A stretch of 64,000 nt of DNA, from positions 620,001 to 684,000 of the forward strand of contig LSRY02000047.1 in the NCBI GenBank assembly GCA_001643675.2, written 5' to 3'. This document shows positions 23,608-32,921 of this stretch, piece after piece. Position numbers and translations under genes: made by a program. The notes under the pieces are model-generated. The model was not told the DNA's origin, did no database searches, and saw only the letters and a program-made list of their open reading frames with translations. Position 1 is the first letter of the stretch, and the number at the start of each line of letters is the position of its first letter. This DNA comes from Monocercomonoides exilis. Its lineage: Eukaryota > Preaxostyla > Oxymonadida > Polymastigidae.

Positions 23608-24873
23608 ATGGAACGATTGAATTTTTTAGGGGTTCTTGAGTGTGCAGAAAAAAGAATAACGCTACCAACGCATACGCAAATAACTCCGGTAGAGAAAAAA
23701 AATTCATTAATAGAAAAAGATTGTCAAAAAAGCGAAGATCCCATTCACGGATTTTTCAGCTTGACAGATTTCACAAGAACAGAATTTGATATGTTGCTTC
23801 TTCTTCTTGATCACGAATTACCTCAACATCGTGGAAAGCAAAAGGCAATTCAAAATATTGACAAACAACTTTTTATTTTACTCAATTTCCTTCATTTGGG
23901 CTCAACATCAATGACGGAACTTTTGACTTATCCATTTTTCAAATCACATAGCTCAGTTACGCAGTTATTTCACAGCATTGTTGGAAACATAAAAGATACG
24001 CTTGTGAATTCGCTATTGATTTTTCGTGAAGATAGAATTAAAGAGTTGCAAGAGGTTGGTCTGATTATGGATTGCACAATTGTGCCTATTAACAGGCCAA
24101 GTGGAAAATTGGCAGATTGAATGAAATTATTTAGTGGAAAACATCATTCTTACTGTGTTAAAGTAGAAATTGGAGTCGATCCAAAGAACAGATTAGCCAG
24201 CACAATCAGCGATTTTTACCCAGGAAGCGTTCATGACTATGAAATTTTCAAAAATCACTATCCAACCTTCACTTAACATCTAAAACGTTCAAAAATCATG
24301 TCAGACTCAGCCTATATTGGAGCAAAAGCAGAACTGGGAGCTATAATTACAAGACCACATGGAACACCATTTCTATCGAAGCACGGAGTTATAGTGAAAA
24401 GGTTTTTTGGACGATTAATGACTTTATTTACTGTATTCAGAAGAAATTGGCCGATGGATATTAAAACAGTTGAAGATTTTTTTATTGTTTCAGTTTGTTT
24501 AACCAATTTTCACATTTCACATAATCCTTTTACGAAATCAGATTGCGAAGCAAACGAGTTGATTATTTACGAACTTCACACTCAATTTTATCAAAAAAAG
24601 GAAGCGAAAAAGGAAGCGAACGAGCAATATTTAATAAGACAAAGAAAAAAACTAAATCTTGCAAATGAGAATTCAACTTTTGAATATTCAAAGTCGATCC
24701 AAAGAATTGATTTGTTTTTGTTTTTGCACCCATATTGTTCTTTTGAGCATAAAAAGAACATTTTTTCACTTTCATATTTTCCATTATTTATCATTTTTAG
24801 AAGAATCAACAGAATCAGACAACACATACTGCGAACGGTTTTCAAAGCATTCAGATCAAGAGAAAAAACATAA
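23608..24873 (+). pseudogene. PIF/Harbinger-type (DDE_Tnp_4) transposase, broken
   Basis: Reading through two in-frame stops (TGA at 24118-24120, TAA at 24274-24276) gives one continuous transposase-like protein. Catalytic landmarks follow the family order: LIMDCTIVPI carries the first Asp, then FSGKHHSYCVKVEIGVD, then PGSVHDYEIF with the second Asp, then SDSAYIGA. The third acidic residue normally sits in VExxFGRLK; here the text reads VIVKRFFGRLM, so the Glu is replaced by Lys. Two nonsense codons plus a lost catalytic residue make it inactive. An acidic/Lys-rich and then Ser/Thr/Gln-rich frame continues to about 25366 and could be residue of the element. Terminal repeats were not found. 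Confidence 0.82.
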
Positions 24874-26810
24874 ACATTCATTATTGGAATTAGAAGAAAG
24901 AGAAGAAATAGAAATAGATGATGAATTAACTTCTGAAGAAAAAGAAAAAGAAAAAGAAAAAGAAAAAGAAAAAAGATAAAGTGTAAATTTCAACGATTCT
25001 GAAAGAAATGAAGATAAGTTGAAAGAAATTAAAAGAACAAACGATGATACTAGAAGTTGCCCTTTTTCTTGGTTTCTTCCAGATCAATGGGAATCAACTC
25101 GTCTGCGGAAGTCGACTTCATCTGATCAATATTTATCGAATTCTCCCTTGTCCCTAATAAATACACAATACTCTTCTCAATCTTCACTGAATGAAACGAC
25201 AATTACTACTCAACCACTGTCAAATACTCAAATTTCATCTTTGCAATTTATTTCAACTCATCATATATTTTCTCGACAATCAAATTCTTTTCCATCTTCA
25301 AATTCAAACTTATCTCGTACACGATCTACTTCTTTCTCATCAAATGAAAATCAAAGTCAAACAAAATAACAATCACAATATTTTGCTAACCACATGAATG
25401 CCATTTTTATCATTATCATTAATCTTTATAAACTTTCACCTTTTTTCTCTCTCATCTCTCTCTTTTTTTTAAGAAAAAAGAAAAAGAATTTTTAAAATTA
25501 TAAGATTTTTTCTTTTGTTTTATTTTTCAGCAAAATATATTTTAACTTAAACTTCATTGTCATTCTTTGTTATTTCACAGCCAATTAAAATTGAAGTTGA
25601 AATGAAAATATTGCAAAATATAAAAAAATTTAAGATAATACAATTTGAATCTCGTTAAAAGCTAAAATGGAATATCCAAAACATATTGCAATATACAAAG
25701 CTTGTGCATGTGAAAGAGAAAACATCAATAATAAAAAAAGTCACATTAAAGAAAAATTGACAGAAAAAACTCAAAAATTATTTTATAAATTGATCATACA
25801 CATTTTTTTCTAATGATGAGCCATAATCTTTTGTTCAATTTTCATTCAAAGTTAGTGAAAAATGAGCAAAAACAAAACCTTGCGATCTTTTTGTGTTGAT
25901 CATAAAATTGCCATTTAAACCAAAAAAAAGTCAAAGGGAATTCGAATTAGATTAAGCAAATTTGGATAAGTTGAAGGAAATTGAAATTGAAAAATTTATT
26001 TAAATTTATTGATTCTAACTGAAACAGGTCTATTCCCCAATTAAGTGAATAATTCATATTTTAATCAAATATTTGTTCACAATCAAGAAACTTCACATAA
26101 ATGGAATTTTGAACATGATAAAGCTATTTGGAGTATCTTGACACTTTCATAATGACCGGATACTTTCCAAAAGGGCGTACAATAATAGTTGTTGTGGAAA
26201 TATTAATCTGAAATTGAAAAATGAAAATTAATCTATTTTTCTAAATAACTTAGAAACTATTTTTTTTTTGTTGAAGCAAAGTTATGAAACACTTTTAACT
26301 AATAATTTTGATGGAGTTATTGTGAAATTGTTGCACTTTCGCTTTAATAATTAATGTTATGAAAAACAGATGTAAACTTTCGATTTCTTTTTAAAAACAT
26401 GTGTTGAAACCAAAAACTACTGAAAAAATAAATAATTTGAGGCAAAACGGTGGGAAGAAAAGCAAATGAAAGAATTATTGTCGTTTCATTTGCTTTTGAA
26501 ATTGTTCAAATCAAAAAATCAAATAATTTTTATCAAATCTTGTTCGAACAAATAAATTCATCACAAATATAACACTTTTTGTTCATTATGTACCTTGAAA
26601 CGACAATATCTACAGTTTTTAGTTGCAACTGAATATTGAACGCTAAAAAGCTTACACGATCAAGTTTTTATTTCAGTAAAATAAAGTGATCTTGTAACAA
26701 AGAAACTTTTTGACAAATATCTTCTGAAGCACATTCATCTCTGGGGTGTAAATCATATCATTGCATAAATAATCCACCAATTGAGAAGAAAGAATGGATG
26801 AGCTTCAAAA
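24874..26810. other. gene-poor tract after the Harbinger relic
   Basis: The first 500 bp keep an open frame rich in Ser, Gln and Thr (25019-25366), possibly transposon remains. Beyond that the sequence is AT-rich without coding character, and I see no RNA gene. Confidence 0.4.
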
Positions 26811-27056
26811 TATGTCTAAATTTTTTTGAAAAGTTCCTTTTGTTTAATTTACAAATAAAATTAAAATTTCATATTTCGATTAAATTTCTGTTCCCACTCC
26901 CCAAATTTTCCTCTCAAGAAAATAAAATCTTGATAATGTTGTTGTTTCTATTTTTGTGAAGTTTCGTAAGTGGGAACAGAAATTTGATCGAAATATTAAA
27001 AATTTATTTTATTAGAAAATTAAACAAAAGGAACTTTTCAAGATAATTTAGACATA
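26811..27056. mobile_element. MITE-like foldback element, copy 2
   Basis: Same ends as the element at 211-456 (TATGTCTAAA ... TTTAGACATA), same orientation of internal TGTTCCCACT cores and exactly 246 bp. The terminal 50 bp are almost identical to copy 1, while the central loop differs. Equal length with a diverged centre supports independent insertion from a family of elements rather than a segmental duplication. Confidence 0.8.
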
Positions 27057-29001
27057 TACTCCAAATAAAAATGAAACATTTCTAAAAATCAAAATGAAGA
27101 TGTTCTCATGTTAATGAGTGTTGTAAAGAGTCATAATGAATTGAAAGATTGTTCAAAGCATTATCTATTCACAGATGAATGAAAATAGTATGCTATATAG
27201 TGTTTTTGAATGCGAAATGGGATGCGATAGAAAACGCTTAAGATATGTCAAAAAAATACAAATAATCAAAAAATTCCGAAAAAAAAATTTGCATATTCCA
27301 GAAATTGGACCATACAACAAGCAATGCTTTGATGAAATCTGTTAAAAATCTATTTGGTTCATAGAAGAGTCATATATGTGGAGCATTCCAAAACGCATTT
27401 CGCAAGGAATGGAATGTTAAGAAAATGTTCTTTTCAATGAAATTTGAAGCGAAATATCATAAAAGGAATGTTATGAAAAAGAAGATGAAGATGAAGGTGA
27501 TGAATACATAGAAATTTTGAAAAATGAACACAAACTCTATTTCTTTCGAGTTAGCTTGTTGCTTGCATCATTTTCGTTCACCATGTTTTCATATATATTC
27601 ACTGATGAAAAGGGTTTAAACGAGAAGATGAAATTGATGTATTGAATGATTTTCAAACTGTTATTTTTTTCGAATGAGTCATTAATGTTTCTGTTCTTCA
27701 TGGATCTTCCTTCAGATGGAGCAATTTCAATAATACATGCAATATTTTCACAAGATCAAAGTTGTCTTTTGGTGATGATCTTTAAAGTCACTGTAAACAT
27801 TTTCTGCTATATTCGGACTGAATATTCGGATGACCTTATTTTGATCTGATTGCAAGTTCACATCTGAAGTGTTCTTCTTTGTCGAACAATTTTTTTTTTA
27901 GCAACACTCACGAAGAATGATCAATCCCTTTTATAATATATGTTCAACCCATCATTAAAGATTTGAAATACATTAATAAAAATACAAAATATGTTCAATC
28001 CATTATTTAGACGACCAATAAGTGTTTGCTATTGAAAAAATGCTTGAAATGAGAAAGAAAGTTTTATCATAAAAAAACACTTGAACCACAATTAAAATTA
28101 TTGCCCGCCTTTTTGGAAAGTGTCCGCCAATTAGGAAAGGTACAATAATTAATGCATTTATGAAAAAACAATATATAGGTGATTATTTTAGAAATTATGC
28201 TTTCTCATGCAAAATTTTCGGTTCTGAAATTTCTCTTGAACATTAACAAATGAATACTGAAAAGTTAAAAGGGAAATAAAGGGCATTTTAATTTTTTATT
28301 ACTTCAACTATTTTTTATAAAAAATTACTAACATGATTTCTCTCTTTTCAATTCAAAAATTTTAACCAAAAACGAACAACCTTTGAAAAAACATCACACT
28401 TATAATAGTTATGATTTCAAAAATAATTACCCATATAAAATAAATTATTTTTTGAAAATTGAACAGAAGAAATTTTTCTAAAAAAAATTGTTTAATAACT
28501 TAAACAAAAAATTAAAAACTCAAACATATAAATGTTGATGTGTTTTATAAAAAAGTATTTTTCATTTTCAGGAAACGATTGGTAGAGCGTGAAAAGCTAA
28601 TTCATAATTATAAAAAAAATTAAAATAAAATAAAAAAAAGAAAAAAAAAAAAGAAAAAAAAAAAAAAACACTTCTGTCGTGAACATTATTTTCTTATAGG
28701 TGTACAGACAAAATCATCTTCACTTCACGCAGGATTAATCACAATTTCTTCTTTTCTTCAATTCAATGGATTGAATTAGAATTTAGACATTTAATTCGAA
28801 TGAACTGACTTCGTACAAATAAAATAGTCTTATTCGGATATAGTTGAATGAAAGTTTTTTTTTATTTGAAAGAAAAACGATAATTCACAAATGTGAATTT
28901 TTATTTAATATTTTTTGACTCCTGAAATTGATTCTATTTTGAAAAAATGGGATATCAAAATAAAAAAAAAGCATATCTCAAAAAGTTTTTAACCTAAGAT
29001 A
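27057..29001. other. gene-poor AT-rich tract
   Basis: A possibly decayed coding stretch at about 27180-27420 (frame beginning MNENSMLYSVFECEMGC) is interrupted by stops, and I cannot identify it. The rest shows only short AT-driven open frames and A-rich low complexity near 28600-28670. Confidence 0.35.
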
Positions 29002-29056
29002 GTCGGGGTGGAAACCAGAGCCAGGGAGGAAACCCGAGCCAGTGATCTTTTCATGA
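29002..29056 (+). repeat. pogo terminal inverted repeat, left end
   Basis: The outer terminal repeat, with TA immediately outside. It differs from the 30683 copy at a few positions (for example AAACCAGAG against AAACCCGAG), showing it is the older or independently diverged end. Confidence 0.8.
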
Positions 29057-29230
29057 ATATAAATATTATTTCTTTTTTTTTGTAAAAATTTTTGAAATTG
29101 AGTTCTTATAAATGCAAAATAATGAAAAAATACAATATTTATTTATTGCACATGTAAAAAATATTCAATTGAATTGAAAGAAAAGAAAGATAATGAAAAA
29201 TTAAGTAGAATAATAAAGATCAAAAGTTGT

Positions 29231-30603
29231 TTATTTATAAAGGTTTTCAAGCCTATCTGAAGCTCTGTAAACTGCTCCATAAGATGCACCTTCAGGAGCT
29301 TTTTTTGGCTCAATTTCGGATTGAGCCCATTCCGGAGGTGAATCTGGAAGGTGTCTGAGAATATCTTCTTTATTCACTGGCCACATTCCGCTCACTCTCC
29401 ATGATGCGATAATCGTCTCTGGATAGCTTGCTGCAGCTATTCCATTTTTCAGAACTTTCACAAAGGCTTCTCTTCTCGCAGATGCTGAAGTGACCATGCC
29501 ACAATCCTTTGATTTTGAAAAAACACGCTTCATATTAGCAAAAATGAATTGATCGTTCGGTTGGAGAATGTGGGATGGATAAGACGGTAATTTTATCAAA
29601 TCAATTAAGTTATCTCTGCATTCTTTCTTTATATTTTCCTGAAAATGGCCCACTCCTCCGTCCATAAAGAGAGCTGCATGTTGAAAATTTTCTCCAATCT
29701 GATTCTTTTTTTCAATATTTCCGGCAGAAAATATTTTTTTTAAATAATTCCAGAAATAGATTTGAAGTGAGATGTCCATTTGCAGTTGGAATAAAATCCT
29801 CTTGTGAGGTTGTAGCAAGTCTGTATTCGTTGGGAATTGTTTTTAATGGGATCAGAACTGGAGTAATATATCTGCAGCCATCCGCACTTGTCAATAAATA
29901 CGATGGTAGTGGAAGATGGAAGAGATGGCTCAGCAATAAAAGATGAAGGAGTAGAAGATGATGCTACCAAATCTTGCTCCGAGTCGGAAAAGGATGTTGA
30001 TGTTTCGTCGATATTAAAAATCAATTGTGGCAGAGGTTTTATTTGCTGCATATACATATCATAACAATTAAAAAATGGATTTAAAACCATTTTGCATGTG
30101 CGCGCCACACGTCCAATTGGTAAAGCTTTCGGCTTAACCAGTTTAATTTTTGGATTTCTAGATAAAAATCTATCGACTCAATGTTTGTCCACCTTTTTTG
30201 TATCTTCATCATCTTTTCGCTTCTTCAATAACAACTCGTTGGCCAAAATAAAAAAATTGTTTAATAAAAATATAAAAACAATGAATTGAAACCATTTGCT
30301 CAATAAATTTCTTTGTTGGATTTTTTCCATTGCGCACATCTTCCAATATTTGCTGTTCAAAATCATCCTCTTCTGAAATGGTAAAAAGAGTCGGTCTTCC
30401 GCACTTTCTTATTTTTCTACCTTCGTTTCTTGCTTTGAGAGCTCTTTGTAATGATCCCCGTGATATAAGTTTACACTCCTCAATTTCTCGCTCAGAAAAG
30501 TTCAAAATGTTATAGGCATATATTGCTTTGATAGTATCTTCTTCCATTGAATGCATTTCACTTGTAGCCAACAGCCTGGCCAAAGAGGGTTTAACCTTCT
30601 CCA
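29231..30603 (-). pseudogene. pogo-like DDE_1 transposase, decayed
   Basis: The start MEKVKPSLARLLAT is at 30603. An N-terminal helix-turn-helix-type region (LNFSEREIEECKLISRGSLQRAL, CGRPTLF) is followed by an intron with donor GTTTCAATT. Then comes a VDRFLSRNPKIKL segment typical of the CENPB-type DNA-binding domain. The catalytic core keeps its three Asp: IFNIDETSTS, ALFMDGGVGHF and HILQPNDQFIFANMKRVF. Disruptions are a TGA just before VDRF where family members have Trp, and at least two frameshifts between the first and second Asp (about 29900 and 29740). The protein is therefore not made as an active enzyme from this copy. The family mobilises TA-flanked elements by cut and paste in the nucleus. 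Confidence 0.82.
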
Positions 30604-30636
30604 TTATGATCAAAAAACTTAATTTAAAAATTTTGA

Positions 30637-30674
30637 TCAAAGTGCCACATGCTTTCCCTTTACACCATCAGGAT
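30637..30674 (-). pseudogene. 5' half of a tRNA-Gln(UUG)-like gene
   Basis: Read on the minus strand this copies the start of the tRNA at 31380 through the D arm and the 5' side of the anticodon stem. It reaches the loop CTTTGA, a canonical Gln UUG anticodon with A37. The sequence then turns into AT-rich DNA leading to the transposase start 34 bp away, so the 3' half is missing. The A box (TGGTGTAAAGGG) remains and could still bind TFIIIC weakly. It is one outer edge of the 370-bp-arm palindrome. Confidence 0.6.
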
Positions 30675-30682
30675 GTTCCTTA

Positions 30683-30737
30683 GTCGGGGTGGAAACCCGA
30701 GCCAGGGAGGAAAACCGAGCCAGTGATCTTTTTTTCG
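30683..30737 (+). repeat. pogo terminal repeat, internal copy
   Basis: Same orientation as the left end at 29002 and flanked by TA at 30681-30682. With the right end at 31371 it could define a 689-bp palindromic, non-autonomous element (MITE/foldback) inserted at TA. The flanking sequence is itself palindromic, so insertion and inverted duplication cannot be separated here. Confidence 0.8.
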
Positions 30738-31316
30738 AATATTTTTCATTTTTTTCATTGATGAACAATTTTAAAAAGACGAAATAATTTCACATTATAA
30801 TACATGTGAATATGCTGGTATGCATGCGGTTTTCGTGTTTCTTTGTTGAATGTGTCTATGAAAAAAAAATATTTTTGATCAAAAAATTTTTTGAGTGAAA
30901 ATTTCTACTAATTTTGAAGAAGAAAAAATTTCACATTTTGGCATCATTTTTGTATATTATACACACATACAATTCATTCACGCGTGTTTTCAATTTTCTT
31001 CAGAGGCTAGTTGCGAAACGAGTCAATTTTTCACATTTCTCAACGAGCCTCTGAAGAAAATTGAAAACACGCGTGAATGAATTGTATGTGTGTATAATAT
31101 ACAAAAATGATGCCAAAATGTGAAATTTTTTCTTCTTCAAAATTAGTAGAAATTTTCACTCAAAAAATTTTTTGATCAAAAATATTTTTTTTTCATAGAC
31201 ACATTCAACAAAGAAACACGAAAACCGCATGCATACCAGCATATTCACATGTATTATAATGTGAAATTATTTCGTTTTTTTAAAATTGTTCATCAATGAA
31301 AAAAATGAAAAATATT

Positions 31317-31371
31317 CGAAAAAAAGATCACTGGCTCGGTTTTCCTCCCTGGCTCGGGTTTCCACCCCGAC
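31317..31371 (-). repeat. pogo terminal inverted repeat, right end
   Basis: An exact reverse complement of the 30683 copy over its length as far as I can read, followed by TA and then AGGAAC. The tRNA-like gene begins nine bases beyond the end of the element. Confidence 0.8.
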
Positions 31372-31379
31372 TAAGGAAC

Positions 31380-31460
31380 ATCCTGATGGTGTAAAGGGAA
31401 AGCATGTGGCACTTTATCAATAAACTTGCCAAGGTCCTGGTTCAAATCCGGGTTGGGATA
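31380..31460 (+). tRNA. tRNA-Gln-like gene with altered anticodon loop (possible pseudogene)
   Basis: A cloverleaf can be drawn. The acceptor stem is ATCCTGA with TTGGGAT plus A73. The D arm is GTGT/GCAT, the anticodon stem TGGCA/TGCCA, the variable loop AGGT and the T arm CCTGG-TTCAAAT-CCGGG. TTTT follows immediately as a Pol III terminator. The anticodon loop is 15 nt, which fits a short intron after position 37. The related half-copy at 30637-30674 has CTTTGA (anticodon UUG, Gln) where this one has CTTTA, so one G is missing and positions 34-36 read UUA. TCAA just downstream would pair with the original UUGA, as tRNA introns often do. It is either a broken tRNA-Gln or a UAA-reading variant; the first is more likely. 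Confidence 0.6.
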
Positions 31461-31464
31461 TTTT
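31461..31464 (+). terminator. Pol III T4 terminator of the tRNA-like gene
   Basis: TTTT directly after the discriminator base of the tRNA-like gene, as expected for RNA polymerase III transcription units. Confidence 0.55.
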
Positions 31465-31608
31465 ATTTCCAAATGAAAAATTTGCTTTTTGATTCATTTT
31501 CATAAAAATATTACAATTCCTTAAAACGCATATTTAACTTTATTTTCCAAATCAAAAAGAAGAGCGATAAGTGACATTGTGTAAAACATATTACTATGTT
31601 TCAAACAA

Positions 31609-32547
31609 TTAAACTTCAAGTCTTTTTGCCAACATAAGAACAGATACTGTAGACAAAATATTATACGCCTGAAAACAAAATAAAATATCATTACTTTCTT
31701 GGCTAACATCAAAATGCAAACCATCTCTCCGATTGTAACTTCTTCTTTCTTCCAATAACGGGTCCAAAGATAACTGAAAGCAAGAGATACAATGCATGTG
31801 ATTGCCATATTCTCTTTTGCGAGCATGATTGGATATCCAATTTTTGGTAAATGATACACAATTTGAGAACCAAGCATATCAGCAGTCAATCCTGCAGTTG
31901 GTTGAGGATGGCCATACTGTTCAGAAAATAAGAAAATGGAGATAATGCAAATAGACTTCAAAAAAGTGATTTTTCAAACTTTATGATAAAGTCCTGTGTC
32001 ATCTGCAGCATTATTATCTCCTTTCGTTAAAAAGTGTCCATCTTCTGTTTTTGAAATAATTCTATGAACAATTGTAGGGGATCTTCCAACTTTCCACATT
32101 ACAATATCACCGACATCATAGTTTGGCTTTTTCCATCCTGAGGCAATCAAAATATCTCCTCGGTAAAATACTGGAATCATAGAACTTTTAATATATCAAA
32201 AATAATTTGGAAGAAAATCTTAAAAACAAAGTTGTAAACCCTGAAACGCAGATCGAGACTGGATGGATTGTCTTCAGTGCTCCACAAATCGCGAAAAATA
32301 CCTAAAATTATTTTGTTAACCGTACTCAAATTATTACGAAAATTCATACAGCAAGAATAACAAATGTTCCTTTGAAATCATCTTTCATTGCACTGTTAAA
32401 GTCAGAAAAGAATCCTTTCTTTCCTTTTTTACCTCCTTTCTTAGATTTTGCTTTCTTTTCTTTTCCATTCTGTATTTTTTTGTTGACAGATTCTGGCTTT
32501 TGTGGAGATTTTGAGCGAGAAGAACTTTTATTCTTCGATTCTGCCAT
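31609..32547 (-). CDS. signal peptidase complex catalytic subunit SEC11
   Basis: Five exons: 32547-32350, 32301-32240, 32184-31980, 31916-31740 and 31668-31609. They join in phase to 233 aa with TAA. The enzyme cleaves signal peptides from proteins entering the ER. Box B reads VSGSMIPVFYRGD with nucleophile Ser88. The catalytic His is His127 in IVHRI. The Asp box is KGDNNAADD (residues 141-149). A hydrophobic segment before the Ser box is the signal anchor, and another hydrophobic stretch lies near 190-205. The eukaryotic SEC11 type uses Ser-His-Asp rather than the bacterial Ser-Lys pair, and this matches. Unusual is a 50-residue Lys/Ser-rich cytosolic N terminus (KKGGKKGKKGFF) before the anchor. 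Confidence 0.9.
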
Positions 32548-32921
32548 TGCGGATTATTTAAGTTTATTTAATGGGTCAGATCTTGTCAAATGGATGTGAT
32601 TTAAGAAATTTTCGAAAATCAAGATAAAAATCAAATACACATTTGTTTGTCACTTAAATGCATTTCTATAATTTCCAATAACATTAATGAAAAATTCTTT
32701 CCTTTTTCTTTTTTCATAGTTACACATACTTATTCATTTTTAAATGTTTTTCAGAATTTCTCTCATTAATGTGGTAAAAATTGAAAATGCATGAAGATAA
32801 CGAGCGAAAACATGCAATTGAAGAGAATATCCAATGAATAATGCATTTGATTTCTGAAAGAGTTAAAGAAACATCAATTAGCGTTATTGCAAGCTTTCTA
32901 TTCAGAAAATAAAGAAAAATT
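32548..32921. other. intergenic, SEC11 upstream region
   Basis: About 370 bp of AT-rich DNA between the SEC11 start (32547, minus) and the stop of the Ser-rich gene (32922, minus). It should contain the SEC11 promoter. No other feature was seen. Confidence 0.4.

Larger units (their letters stand above)
29002..31371. mobile_element. pogo-like (Tc1/mariner superfamily) DNA transposon, composite
   Basis: The left end begins GTCGGGGTGGAAACC right after a TA dinucleotide (29000-29001). The right end finishes with the complement, GGTTTCCACCCCGAC, right before TA (31372-31373). The matching terminal inverted repeats are about 50 bp and include GAGCCAGGGAGGAAA and GAGCCAGTGATC. TA duplication and DDE_1-type transposase remains on the minus strand place it in the pogo/Tigger branch. 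A third copy of the terminal repeat lies inside at 30683-30737 in left-end orientation. The right part is a long palindrome, so the present structure is a rearranged element rather than a simple full-length copy. Confidence 0.8.
30639..31415. repeat. near-perfect palindrome, 370-bp arms, 37-bp spacer
   Basis: Positions 30639-31008 are the reverse complement of 31046-31415 with no length difference; every pair sums to 62054. I noticed a single mismatch (in the A-run near 30769/31285). The arms contain, from outside in, the 5' half of a tRNA, TTA plus the pogo terminal repeat, and about 270 bp of AT-rich sequence. Such symmetry points to a recent inverted duplication or fold-back event. It could extrude as a cruciform and would be hard to assemble or propagate. 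Confidence 0.9.

Noticed and set aside
30639-31415. CRISPR or prokaryotic hairpin array interpretation of the palindrome
   Set aside because: It is one inverted duplication in a eukaryotic chromosome, with no spaced direct repeats.
31434-31439. Genome-wide recoding of UAA to Gln suggested by the UUA anticodon
   Set aside because: The giant ARM gene, SEC11, RPS26, SRP9 and EAF6-like genes end at TAA exactly where family homology or phase predicts, so UAA is a stop here.
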